Both the position numbers and the translations under genes were made by a program. Positions 9,715 through 16,184 of a stretch of 64,000 nt of DNA are shown piece after piece. The notes beneath the pieces are model-generated. The model was not told the DNA's origin. It saw only the letters and a list, made by a program, of their open reading frames with translations, and did no database searches. Source of the DNA: Algoriphagus sp. (lineage in GTDB: Bacteria > Bacteroidota > Bacteroidia > Cytophagales > Cyclobacteriaceae); assembly GCF_024305035.1 (NCBI RefSeq), contig NZ_JAMWZB010000012.1:1-64000 (forward strand). Reading direction: 5' to 3'. The stretch's first letter is position 1, and each line of letters opens with the position of its first letter.

Positions 9715-9897
9715 TCCTTCTTCTTCGTTTTAAAATTTCTTGGGTTCAAAAACTTGTCCAAGCCATTCTCAAGCTACAAACTTAACCAAACTGGCAGAAA
9801 TTCGGACGTATTGTCCGCCTTCAATTCCTATTTACTAATAGATTGATTATTTTGAGCTTTAATTTCTAATCGAAATCAAACGAAACCTTATTTTATT

Positions 9898-10653
9898 ATG
9901 AAACTATCCCATGAATTGATATCCCGTCGCTCATTTCTTGCCACTAGTTCCAAAGCCAGTCTGGCCATGGGCTTAGTCGGTACCGGTGTCTTATCTGCCT
10001 GCAGCAATGATGCAAAAGGCGATGCCCAATCTATACTGGCTACTAGTTTTACCCAGACTCCGCTTAGTTTTGATTTCTCCGCACTGGAGCCGCATATTGA
10101 TGCGATGACCATGGAGATCCACTTTACCAAGCATGCAGCAGGATATGCCAAAAACCTCAATGATGCTATCGGAGAAGAAAATGTGGACACCAATAAGCCA
10201 CTAGAAGACGTTTTGGCAAATATTTCCCAGTACAGCACCAAAATGCGTAACAATGGTGGAGGGCATTACAATCACGAATTGTTTTGGCAAATCATGACTC
10301 CAGATGCAGCAGAAAGACCTGAGGGAGATTTGTCCGCTGCTATTGATGAAAGCTTTGGAAGTTTTGAGGCTTTTGTTCAGGAATTTGAAAAAGCTGCTGC
10401 CACCCGCTTTGGATCAGGCTGGGCATGGCTGGTAGTCGGTTCAGACAATAAACTTATGATCGGCTCCACTCCAAATCAGGACAATCCCCTTATGGATATT
10501 TCGGATTTCAAAGGAACCCCGCTTCTCGGGCTAGACGTTTGGGAACATGCTTACTACTTGAACTACCAAAACCGCAGAGCAGATTACATTTCAGCTTTTT
10601 GGAATATTATCAACTGGAACAAGGTCGCTGAGCGTTTCTCTGCATCGATGTAA
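9898..10653 (+). CDS. Tat-exported lipoprotein Fe/Mn superoxide dismutase
   Basis: This 251-residue enzyme of the iron/manganese superoxide dismutase family converts superoxide to peroxide and oxygen. The metal ligands are H75, H126 (YNHELFW), D213 and H217 (DVWEHAYY). The NNGGGHYNHELFW and NQDNP segments look more like manganese than iron enzymes, which is inference. Unlike cytoplasmic SODs it starts with a twin-arginine signal (SRRSFL, R10/R11), a hydrophobic stretch and a lipobox LSAC (Cys35). So it should be exported folded, with metal loaded, and lipid-anchored in the envelope. It is a single-gene unit with a terminator at 10750-10783. Confidence 0.93.
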   Translation: MKLSHELISRRSFLATSSKASLAMGLVGTGVLSACSNDAKGDAQSILATSFTQTPLSFDFSALEPHIDAMTMEIHFTKHAAGYAKNLNDAIGEENVDTNKPLEDVLANISQYSTKMRNNGGGHYNHELFWQIMTPDAAERPEGDLSAAIDESFGSFEAFVQEFEKAAATRFGSGWAWLVVGSDNKLMIGSTPNQDNPLMDISDFKGTPLLGLDVWEHAYYLNYQNRRADYISAFWNIINWNKVAERFSASM

Positions 10654-10749
10654 TTGGATTTTTGGAAAAAAAATCAAAAAAATTTCGTCCCCTTAAATCG
10701 CCTAAAAATGTAAGATTATCTAAGTCCTTATTAATCAACTTAAAAAACG

Positions 10750-10783
10750 AATCGCCTCTTTGGAAATTGAGGCGATTTTTTTT
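10750..10783 (+). terminator. intrinsic terminator after superoxide dismutase gene
   Basis: An 8-bp GC-rich stem (ATCGCCTC / GAGGCGAT) with a 10-nt loop is followed by seven T residues, about 100 bp past the SOD stop codon. Confidence 0.85.
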
Positions 10784-10889
10784 GCCTTTCACCTTCCCAG
10801 ACCATTCGGATTTTGGCAAATGAAAACTTCAAAATATCCTATTGGCATGCAGATTGGACCGTTTGGGGTAAACCAATTTATTATTTACT

Positions 10890-11657
10890 ATGAAAAAGCA
10901 CCTTTTAACCCCCACATTATTGGCCTTAGTTGCCGGGACGGTATTGATCTCCTGCTCGGAAGATTCCGATCCACAGCCAGCCGATGGCAATGCAAATTCC
11001 CGTGTCTTTGCTACCGCTAGCGGAGGTTCCTCTGAATCTGCCAATGCCCGGGTAATCGTTAATGGATTTTCCTCTTCGGAATTTACCGTAGCCACCGGAG
11101 AAATGGAGTTTCGGTACGCAGCAAAAGCAGATATCGAAACCGGAATTGACCTAGGAAGCATCTCGCTGAAAACCAACCTCAACTCCAGCCTTCAGACTTC
11201 CGCATCTGAAACTAACTCATTGGCCTTAATCGCAAGTGGAGATAGTCAAGCTGCCTTAATTGCCGAGGGAGAAACTCCGGAGGGGAATTATACTGAAGCT
11301 GAGTTTTTGCTCCAGCAAAATACTGAAGTAGACTCCTCCGATCCCAAGTATAACAAAAGTCTCTGGATCGAAGGAGAAATCGAAGGAAGTCAAACCATCA
11401 TCTGGTCCGAAACGGAAAAAGCAATCCAAGCCATGGCCGAGTCAAGCAATGGAGTGGTAGTAGAAGGACAAAGCGATATGATGCTAGAGTTTGATATGGA
11501 AAAACTATTCGAAGGAGTGAACTTTTCCCTCGCTGGAGATGGGAATGCTGATGGTACAATCGAAATCGGTCCGGATGGAGAAGATGGAAATGCACTCCTC
11601 TACAGTCGAATCATGAGCAATATTGAGTCGGCAGTTACCCTCAAAAGCAGAAACTAA
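10890..11657 (+). CDS. uncharacterised lipoprotein
   Basis: This is a 255-residue protein I do not recognise. It has a signal peptide ending in VLISC (lipobox Cys at about 22) followed by an acidic linker, so it should be a surface or periplasmic lipoprotein. The body is rich in Ser, Glu, Asn and Gly with no hydrophobic segments; a Gly/Asp-rich patch near the end (GDGNADGTIEIGPDGEDG, about 217-234) could bind calcium. It is monocistronic, with terminators on both sides (10750-10783 and 11682-11708). Low-complexity composition suggests a beta-rich secreted protein; no function can be assigned. Confidence 0.75.
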   Translation: MKKHLLTPTLLALVAGTVLISCSEDSDPQPADGNANSRVFATASGGSSESANARVIVNGFSSSEFTVATGEMEFRYAAKADIETGIDLGSISLKTNLNSSLQTSASETNSLALIASGDSQAALIAEGETPEGNYTEAEFLLQQNTEVDSSDPKYNKSLWIEGEIEGSQTIIWSETEKAIQAMAESSNGVVVEGQSDMMLEFDMEKLFEGVNFSLAGDGNADGTIEIGPDGEDGNALLYSRIMSNIESAVTLKSRN

Positions 11658-11681
11658 AACCTATTCATTTCTTTCCTGATC

Positions 11682-11708
11682 AAAAGGCCGGATTTTCCGG
11701 TCTTTTTT
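11682..11708 (+). terminator. intrinsic terminator after the uncharacterised lipoprotein gene
   Basis: A compact stem GGCCGGA / TCCGGTC with a TTT loop is extended by A-T pairs and followed by six T residues. It ends the transcript of the gene ending at 11657. Confidence 0.8.
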
Positions 11709-11738
11709 CTTTATTTCAAGGTTCAAAAATAATAAACC

Positions 11739-12206
11739 ATGCAGGATCCAAAATCACTCACTTCAGTGGCACTTTTTCACCAAACATTTAAACATCCCGT
11801 GCTTCCCAGCCCTCAAATTCCGGATGAGACCCGCTGTAATCTCCGCGTGTCGCTTTTATCAGAAGAGCTCAAGGAACTCGAAGAGGCAATTAAGGAAAAG
11901 GACCTGGTGGAGATTGCGGATGCCCTTTGTGATTTGCAATATGTGCTTTCCGGTGCAATTTTGGAGTTTGGCTTAGGCGAAAAGTTCAAAGATCTCTTTG
12001 ATGAAGTGCAGCGCTCCAATATGAGCAAGGCTTGCCTCACCGAAGCAGAAGCTAAAGCAACAGTTGCCCACTACAAACTCAAAGGGACTGATTGTTTTTA
12101 TGAAAAAGAGGGTGACTTGTATTTGGTTTTTCGGGAAGGTGACCGCAAAACCCTCAAGTCTGTCAATTATTCTCCGGCAGACTTGAAGGGAATATTGGAA
12201 AAATAA
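11739..12206 (+). CDS. MazG-like nucleotide pyrophosphohydrolase
   Basis: This 155-residue protein contains the all-alpha NTP pyrophosphatase signature: EELKELEEA (about 43-51), then EIADALCDLQYV (about 61-72), the EExxE...ExxD magnesium-binding pattern. The family hydrolyses (d)NTPs or phosphoribosyl-ATP to monophosphates, often as a house-cleaning activity. A C-terminal extension of about 45 residues (DCFYEKEGDLYLVFRE) follows the helical core. It is convergent with the MscS gene, with only 2 bp between stop codons. The substrate is not known from the sequence. Confidence 0.82.
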   Translation: MQDPKSLTSVALFHQTFKHPVLPSPQIPDETRCNLRVSLLSEELKELEEAIKEKDLVEIADALCDLQYVLSGAILEFGLGEKFKDLFDEVQRSNMSKACLTEAEAKATVAHYKLKGTDCFYEKEGDLYLVFREGDRKTLKSVNYSPADLKGILEK

Positions 12207-12208
12207 AT

Positions 12209-13060
12209 TTACTCGCGGCGAAAAGGCTTATCCTGGTAATTTTTGAGTTCGATGATTTTGGAGGGAAGGTTAAAGCCCTCTGCTGAAAGTCGCTCCAAAA
12301 CGCCGATGATGACTTCGCTTTTTACTTCCAAATCAGGAATTTCCCGATTAAAGGTATCCACCCAAAATGCTACCTGAATATTCAGTGTGCTTTCGCCTAG
12401 GTTTTCCACCCAGGTGCTGGGCTTTTTGAATTCCTTCAAAACACCCTTGATATTAACTATCTCGTCCAGAATGACACGCATGGCTTTTCTGTAATCGGAC
12501 CCATAATCCAGTCCTATCGTAAATTGATAGCGTAGAAAGCCATCAATGGTGAAGTTGGTCAGTGGATTTTTGATAATGGAAGCGTTGGGAATAAATACAT
12601 CTTTGCCGTCCGGTGTTTTGACTTGCGTATCCCGGAGATTGAGCATGATGACTTTCCCATTAATCCCATTAATATCCACGATATCGCCCACTCGAAAAGG
12701 CCGCTTAAAGGCGAGTAATATTCCTGCCAGAAAATTTTCCCCGATGTCTTTTAGGGCAAAGCCGATTACAAAAGCGGTGATTCCCGCACCTGCCAAAAGA
12801 CCCGATACTACTCCAGTCAATCCGACAACACGGAAGACAATCATAAACCCGATCAGCAAAATAATCAGTCTAAAAATCACAGACAGAAAATTGGCCAAAA
12901 GAGGGTCATCCATTCGCTTGACCAGTTTGGATTTGAAGAATTTCTGAAAGTAATTGGCGATAAAAAAGAAAGCCAATAGGATCAGGATGGCAATACTAGT
13001 GATTTTAAGTAGCTCCTGAATTCTCAGCCAGTCAATATTCATCCTTGTCAAAAATTCCAC
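12209..13060 (-). CDS. MscS-family small-conductance mechanosensitive channel
   Basis: This 283-residue protein has three transmembrane segments in the first 110 residues. Next comes the Gly/Ala-rich pore helix (VSGLLAGAGITAFVIGFA, about 83-100), then the conserved FKRPFRVGDIVDINGINGKV beta domain and a cytoplasmic alpha/beta end. Its length matches E. coli MscS (286). Members open under membrane tension to release solutes on osmotic downshock. Beyond its start lies the non-coding, mobile-element-derived region. Confidence 0.93.
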   Translation of the reverse strand: MEFLTRMNIDWLRIQELLKITSIAILILLAFFFIANYFQKFFKSKLVKRMDDPLLANFLSVIFRLIILLIGFMIVFRVVGLTGVVSGLLAGAGITAFVIGFALKDIGENFLAGILLAFKRPFRVGDIVDINGINGKVIMLNLRDTQVKTPDGKDVFIPNASIIKNPLTNFTIDGFLRYQFTIGLDYGSDYRKAMRVILDEIVNIKGVLKEFKKPSTWVENLGESTLNIQVAFWVDTFNREIPDLEVKSEVIIGVLERLSAEGFNLPSKIIELKNYQDKPFRRE

Positions 13061-13352
13061 GGAAAAGATGTTTAGTAGAATTCTAACATACGAAAACCAC
13101 TGGAAATTTGCGAATTCAGAGAGATCTCACTTTTCTTATTGCGTAAAAATCTTCATTAGATTTCACTCTTTAGTTCCTTTACCCTCGATTTGGCCCAGAA
13201 GAATCAAAAGGCTAGAGTCCGATTGCCATTGAATCTGTTTATGCGCTTAGGTCGATAGAAGCGTGTATTTTAGTGGCTGAGGTGCATTTATTTCCGTCAC
13301 AAAAATGAGCAGGCTAGGTTGCCGAGAAACGGTCTATTGAGAAAGGGGCCAT
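13061..13352. other. intergenic stretch with no recognised gene
   Basis: About 290 bp upstream of the MscS gene. The first 100 bp should contain the MscS promoter. I see no open frame with a recognisable product, no hairpin terminator and no RNA gene. It borders the intron remnant and is probably part of the same degraded accessory DNA. Confidence 0.5.
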
Positions 13353-13407
13353 TGGCATATGGCAATCAGTTTGTTACCTTGTGATTTTAGAACTTTGCCA
13401 TAGGCCA
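13353..13407. repeat. imperfect inverted repeat next to the intron remnant
   Basis: TGGCATATGGCAA (13353-13365) and TTGCCATAGGCCA (13395-13407) pair at 12 of 13 positions around a 29-nt spacer. There is no T tract. It could be the edge of a degraded mobile sequence or a protein site; function unknown. Confidence 0.45.
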
Positions 13408-13429
13408 TTAGTCATAAATTAATGGTATT

Positions 13430-13771
13430 AAAATACAAGCGTATGCTGAATCTGCATGGCAAGCTTTACTCCGTGTTTCTTTCTCCCTGTCCATTCGTCC
13501 ATCAGGTCTCCCGTGATAAGGCAACCCACCTTCACTCCATGTCCCCGTCTCATTTACACTCCGATGCCCGTGTAAACTTTGGAATTTGACCTGTTTTGCA
13601 GTCTTATCCCCTCTATGCTTGAAGAAGTTCGTGTCCCTCAGGTCAGCGCTTTGTTGCCGGCTTCCTTCAGATTCCACTTCACGATGGACGTCCTTGCTCT
13701 TGGCTAGTGGTTGGCCATTACAAACCCCCACAGTGGACTTCTACCATCTAGTTGGTTACCAGAAACGGCAC
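13430..13771 (-). ncRNA. truncated group II intron (5' part, no reverse transcriptase)
   Basis: Read on the minus strand, this segment matches what I know of the conserved 5' half of bacterial group II introns. It has a GTGCC start near 13771, then ACCACTAGCCAAGAGCAAGG, GTGAAGTGGAATCTGAAGG, a GGGATAAGACTGC-like segment and a late intron-type segment near ATTCAGCATACGC. No LtrA-type reverse transcriptase and no domain V/VI hairpin follows, so it is a 3'-truncated relic that cannot splice. It starts directly after a decayed terminator hairpin (13782-13808), the kind of target used by some group II introns. The long minus open frame across it (107 codons) is not a protein gene. Confidence 0.6.
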
Positions 13772-13781
13772 AGAAAAGAAA

Positions 13782-13838
13782 AAAGCTTCCTTTTTGAGGA
13801 AACCTTTAATTGCTGATAATCAGCGGGACTTGAACCGC
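13782..13838 (-). repeat. decayed tRNA-Leu 3' end plus terminator (attachment-site scar)
   Basis: This copy resembles the 3' end of the intact tRNA-Leu at 15827 and its downstream terminator. The T-arm GCGGTTCAAGTCCCGC has one stem base missing; the palindrome GCTGATAATCAGC (13812-13824) matches GCTGATTATCAGC at 15812-15824; a damaged AGCTTCC hairpin follows. The palindromes are exactly 2,000 bp apart. The acceptor end (10 bp in the intact gene) is deleted. I read the pair as flanking attachment sites of an integrated element. Confidence 0.65.
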
Positions 13839-13853
13839 TACCTTGCATTGGGG

Positions 13854-14072
13854 CTGTTGAAAGAAAAACTTAGCTATTCCCATGAGGTGGCAGATCGTCA
13901 ACTTGCCCACGTACCAAAAAGCAGTGTTGACCGTGCATATGATCGCGCTCAGTTTTTTCCTCAAAGAATAGAAATGATGCAACAGCAACGCTATGCGTAC
14001 TACATTGATTCCGTGTACCTTGAGGGAATTCAAAAGATCCAATTTGAGGATCAAGGGAAGCGATCAAGTTAA
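13854..14072 (+). pseudogene. tyrosine recombinase (integrase) C-terminal fragment
   Basis: Only about 70 codons resembling the end of a P4-type phage/island integrase remain: ADRQLAHVPKSSVDRAYDRA, followed by PQRIEMMQQQ and YAYYID. Known integrases have the same tail (QLAHV..N.V..AYNRAQYL..R..MMQ.WADYLD). The catalytic Arg-Lys-His-Arg part would lie upstream but the match stops at the decayed tRNA-Leu end at 13838. The preceding in-frame codons from 13752 read through the scar and are not integrase. So the gene lost its 5' part and cannot be active. It marks the left part of a relict element. Confidence 0.7.
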
Positions 14073-14098
14073 GTTCGAATGGCCGAAGATCATTATTA

Positions 14099-14134
14099 AT
14101 GCGGTGAATATTCCCGGTATTCACCGCATTTTTT
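14099..14134 (+). terminator. hairpin with T tract between integrase remnant and fic
   Basis: ATGCGGTGAATA (14099-14110) and TATTCACCGCAT (14118-14129) form a perfect 12-bp stem with a 7-nt loop and six T residues. As RNA it would terminate transcription coming from the integrase remnant. The same 12-mer recurs twice further on (14153, 14187), so it may instead, or also, be part of an operator array. Confidence 0.65.
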
Positions 14135-14199
14135 GCGATATTTATATTGACGATGCGGTGAATAACTGATATATTTACCGTAAATCATGCGGTGAATAA
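14099..14199 (+). promoter_or_regulatory. repeated ATGCGGTGAATA sites ahead of fic
   Basis: The 12-mer ATGCGGTGAATA occurs three times in direct orientation (14099, 14153, 14187) and once inverted (14118), all within 101 bp. The last two copies share a 13th base (A) and are exactly 34 bp apart; the final one ends on the first base of the fic start codon. This looks like an operator array, plausibly bound by the winged-helix C-terminus of the Fic protein itself. That link is inference. Confidence 0.65.
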
Positions 14200-15302
14200 T
14201 GAATATATACCAACACAAGAAATGGCCGAAGTTCACATGGGATGTTAGCAAACTAGCTTCCTTATTGGCATCTGTACGCCACAAGCAGGGAAAACTTACT
14301 GGCCGGATGATCAGCCTAGGTTTTGACCTTCAAGAAGAGGCTATGCTGCAAACGATTACCCAAGACGTGCTTAAGACAAGTGAAATCGAGGGCGAACACC
14401 TCAATGTTGATCAGGTTCGTTCATCTGTCGCCCGAAAACTGGGTATGGATATCGGTGGATCAATTCCGGCTGATCGCCATGTGGAAGGGGTCGTTGATAT
14501 GCTCTTGGATGCCACCCAGCATTACGAGAGTCCAATTAATGATGAACGTTTATTTGGTTGGCATGCGGCCATGTTTCCAGCAGGAAGAAGCGGTATGCAT
14601 AAAATTACCGTTGGATCATGGCGAACACCAGAAACAGGTGCGATGCAAGTCGTTTCCGGTGCCATGGGAAAAGAGCGTGTGCATTTCGAAGCGCCACAAT
14701 CAGAAATCGTTGCTCAAGAAATGGAAGCCTTTTTCAGCTGGTTCAATTCTGAAGTAGATATAGATCCCGTACTAAAAGCGGCTATTGCTCATTTGTGGTT
14801 TGTAACGGTTCACCCGTTTGATGATGGAAATGGGCGTATAGCACGAGCCGTGACAGATTTGCAGTTAGCACGATCAGATGAAAGTAAGCAACGCTTTTAC
14901 AGCATGTCTGCTCAGATCCAAAAAGAAAGAAAACAGTATTACGAGATTTTGGAAAAAACTCAAAAAGGAGATCTTGATATCACTAAATGGTTGCTTTGGT
15001 TCCTATCCTGTCTTGGGCGAGCATTAGTCCAGGCAGAAGAAACTCTAAACTCTGTCCTTAATAAGGCGAATTACTGGAATTTCTTAAATACCAAATCACT
15101 CAATGAACGTCAGAAGCTGATGATGAACAAACTACTGGATGGATTTGATGGGAAGCTCACTACCTCAAAATGGGCTAAAATCACCAAGGTTTCGACAGAC
15201 ACTGCGCTAAGAGATATTCAAAATCTTGAAGAGCAAGGGGTACTTGTGAAACAACTAGGTGGTGGAAGAAGCACTAGCTATGAATTGGGAAGTTTAAGTT
15301 AA
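14199..15302 (+). CDS. Fic-family AMP-transferase with DUF4172 and winged-helix tail
   Basis: This 367-residue protein has an N-terminal DUF4172-type region (about 5-85), a Fic core and a C-terminal winged helix (about 300-367: LTTSKWAKITKVSTDTALRD). The Fic motif HPFDDGNGRIAR (205-216) is complete, including the catalytic histidine (H205). An inhibitory-helix motif, TSEIEG at 60-65, fits the S/TxxxE(G/N) pattern and lies N-terminal to the Fic core, so the enzyme should be self-inhibited (class II). It would transfer AMP or another NMP to a target protein. It lies between an integrase remnant and a broken HTH gene, and is the only intact gene of the relict element. Confidence 0.92.
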   Translation: MNIYQHKKWPKFTWDVSKLASLLASVRHKQGKLTGRMISLGFDLQEEAMLQTITQDVLKTSEIEGEHLNVDQVRSSVARKLGMDIGGSIPADRHVEGVVDMLLDATQHYESPINDERLFGWHAAMFPAGRSGMHKITVGSWRTPETGAMQVVSGAMGKERVHFEAPQSEIVAQEMEAFFSWFNSEVDIDPVLKAAIAHLWFVTVHPFDDGNGRIARAVTDLQLARSDESKQRFYSMSAQIQKERKQYYEILEKTQKGDLDITKWLLWFLSCLGRALVQAEETLNSVLNKANYWNFLNTKSLNERQKLMMNKLLDGFDGKLTTSKWAKITKVSTDTALRDIQNLEEQGVLVKQLGGGRSTSYELGSLS

Positions 15303-15373
15303 GAGGGGAAGCTTATTTACACAACTGTATATAGTTCTTAGTTTAGACTAGAAGGTTTTCCAGAGTTTTTTTC

Positions 15374-15589
15374 TTAGAACACTTGAATAGAATCCTTATC
15401 GTCCAGAATGATCCGCTTCTCAGGTTGGGTAAAGCGTATTCTTCCTTCAAGACGCCATTTCTGCAAAGTGCTTCTACCGGATATCCCCAGCTTTCGCATC
15501 GCCGCATTCGTGCTGATCCAGTTATCTTCCTGAATGCCTTGCGTCTCTTTGATCCGATTGACCACCGTTTCGCCTAGGGCATAAAAAGT
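15374..15589 (-). pseudogene. excisionase-type HTH protein, 5'-truncated
   Basis: The reading frame encodes a MerR/excisionase-like helix-turn-helix (WISTNAAMRKLGISGRSTLQ, then KWRLEGRIRFTQPEKRIIL) common in Bacteroidota mobile elements. Family members usually begin with about 10-15 more residues ending in FYALxExVV. Here the in-frame sequence TFYALGETVV is present up to 15589 but runs into a stop codon at 15590-15592 and has no ATG; the best alternative start is a GTG at 15565. The end DSIQVF is also shorter than usual. It is most likely a remnant, convergent with fic. Confidence 0.6.
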
Positions 15590-15603
15590 CTACTCAAGTA
15601 GAC
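15588..15603. repeat. short palindrome at the broken end of the HTH gene
   Basis: GTCTACT and AGTAGAC form a perfect 7-bp inverted repeat around a 2-nt centre (CA). It sits exactly where the similarity of the HTH gene to its family ends, so it may be a recombination scar or an operator. Confidence 0.5.
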
Positions 15604-15745
15604 AGATGACATTCAAGGTACTGGTGATTAGCTAGAAAACTATGAGAGAAATCTTTACTAAAATTTACACGATGGGTAATTAAATAAGATTCATAAACCG
15701 TACGAATGGCACAAGCTTCATTATAGGCGTCAGAAAAAATTTCTT

Positions 15746-15765
15746 TGTTGTACCTATGTTGTACC
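15746..15765. repeat. two TGTTGTACC direct repeats near the tRNA-Leu
   Basis: TGTTGTACC occurs at 15746-15754 and 15757-15765, 11 bp apart (about one helical turn), 62 bp from the tRNA 3' end. Spacing and place suit arm-type integrase binding sites, but no active integrase remains. The rest of 15604-15781 shows no gene. Confidence 0.4.
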
Positions 15766-15781
15766 CATGATTTTAAAAGTA

Positions 15782-15806
15782 AGAGCTTCCTCGAAAGGGA
15801 AGCTCT
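15782..15806 (-). terminator. terminator after tRNA-Leu
   Basis: A perfect 9-bp stem (AGAGCTTCC / GGAAGCTCT) with a 7-nt loop lies 20 bp past the tRNA-Leu 3' end on the minus strand and is followed by a T-rich stretch (TTACTTTT). A decayed copy lies 2 kb away at 13782-13808. Confidence 0.7.
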
Positions 15807-15826
15807 AAATCGCTGATTATCAGCTG

Positions 15827-15910
15827 TACCAGGAGCGGGACTTGAACCCGCACGTCCAAACGGACACAAGATTTTAAGTCTTGCGTGTCTACCAATTCCA
15901 CCATCCCGGC
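15827..15910 (-). tRNA. tRNA-Leu (anticodon TAA)
   Basis: The 84-nt sequence folds as a class II tRNA: acceptor GCCGGGA / TCCTGGT, D-arm with GGTAGAC, anticodon stem CAAGA / TCTTG around CTTAAAA (anticodon TAA, reading UUA), a long variable arm (TGTCCGTTTGGACG) and T-arm GCGGGTTCAAGTCCCGC. CCA is not encoded. Its 3' end appears to be the integration site of the neighbouring relict element. Confidence 0.95.
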
Positions 15911-15943
15911 TTCACTGCGGTTTGAACCGAAGCTACTTGAAAC

Positions 15944-15967
15944 AACAAAGCCCTTCTGCAAGGGCTT
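15944..15967 (-). terminator. terminator between tRNA-Gly and tRNA-Leu
   Basis: AAGCCCTT and AAGGGCTT form an 8-bp stem with a GCAG tetraloop, followed on the minus strand by a T-rich stretch (TGTTGTTT). It lies 4 bp past the encoded CCA of tRNA-Gly. Confidence 0.65.
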
Positions 15968-15970
15968 GAT

Positions 15971-16046
<76 letters not shown>

Positions 16047-16184
16047 TTATATCAAAACTCAAATCTTCTTTTGAGTCATTTGTGGATGCAAAGGTAAGGT
16101 CCTCTTTGATTTTTACAATGATTCAGTGAGGAAAATTTTATAAAAAATATTCTTCTCTTCCAGTTCACTGATTTTCAATCTCCT

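Noticed and set aside
9803-9817. CGGAC-GTCCG hairpin between dapF and the SOD gene
   Set aside because: Only 5-bp arms and no T tract; too weak to call a terminator or operator.
13408-13731. 107-codon minus-strand open frame
   Set aside because: It coincides with group II intron-like non-coding sequence and its product has no protein features; a chance frame.
13752-13853. In-frame codons upstream of the integrase-like fragment
   Set aside because: They read through the decayed tRNA/terminator scar on the opposite strand and show no integrase similarity.
14099-14199. Possible CRISPR-like repeat array
   Set aside because: Only four short copies with uneven spacing, one inverted, and no cas genes; better as operators.
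15594-15869. 91-codon minus-strand frame running through tRNA-Leu
   Set aside because: It begins inside the tRNA and has no recognisable domain; treated as chance.
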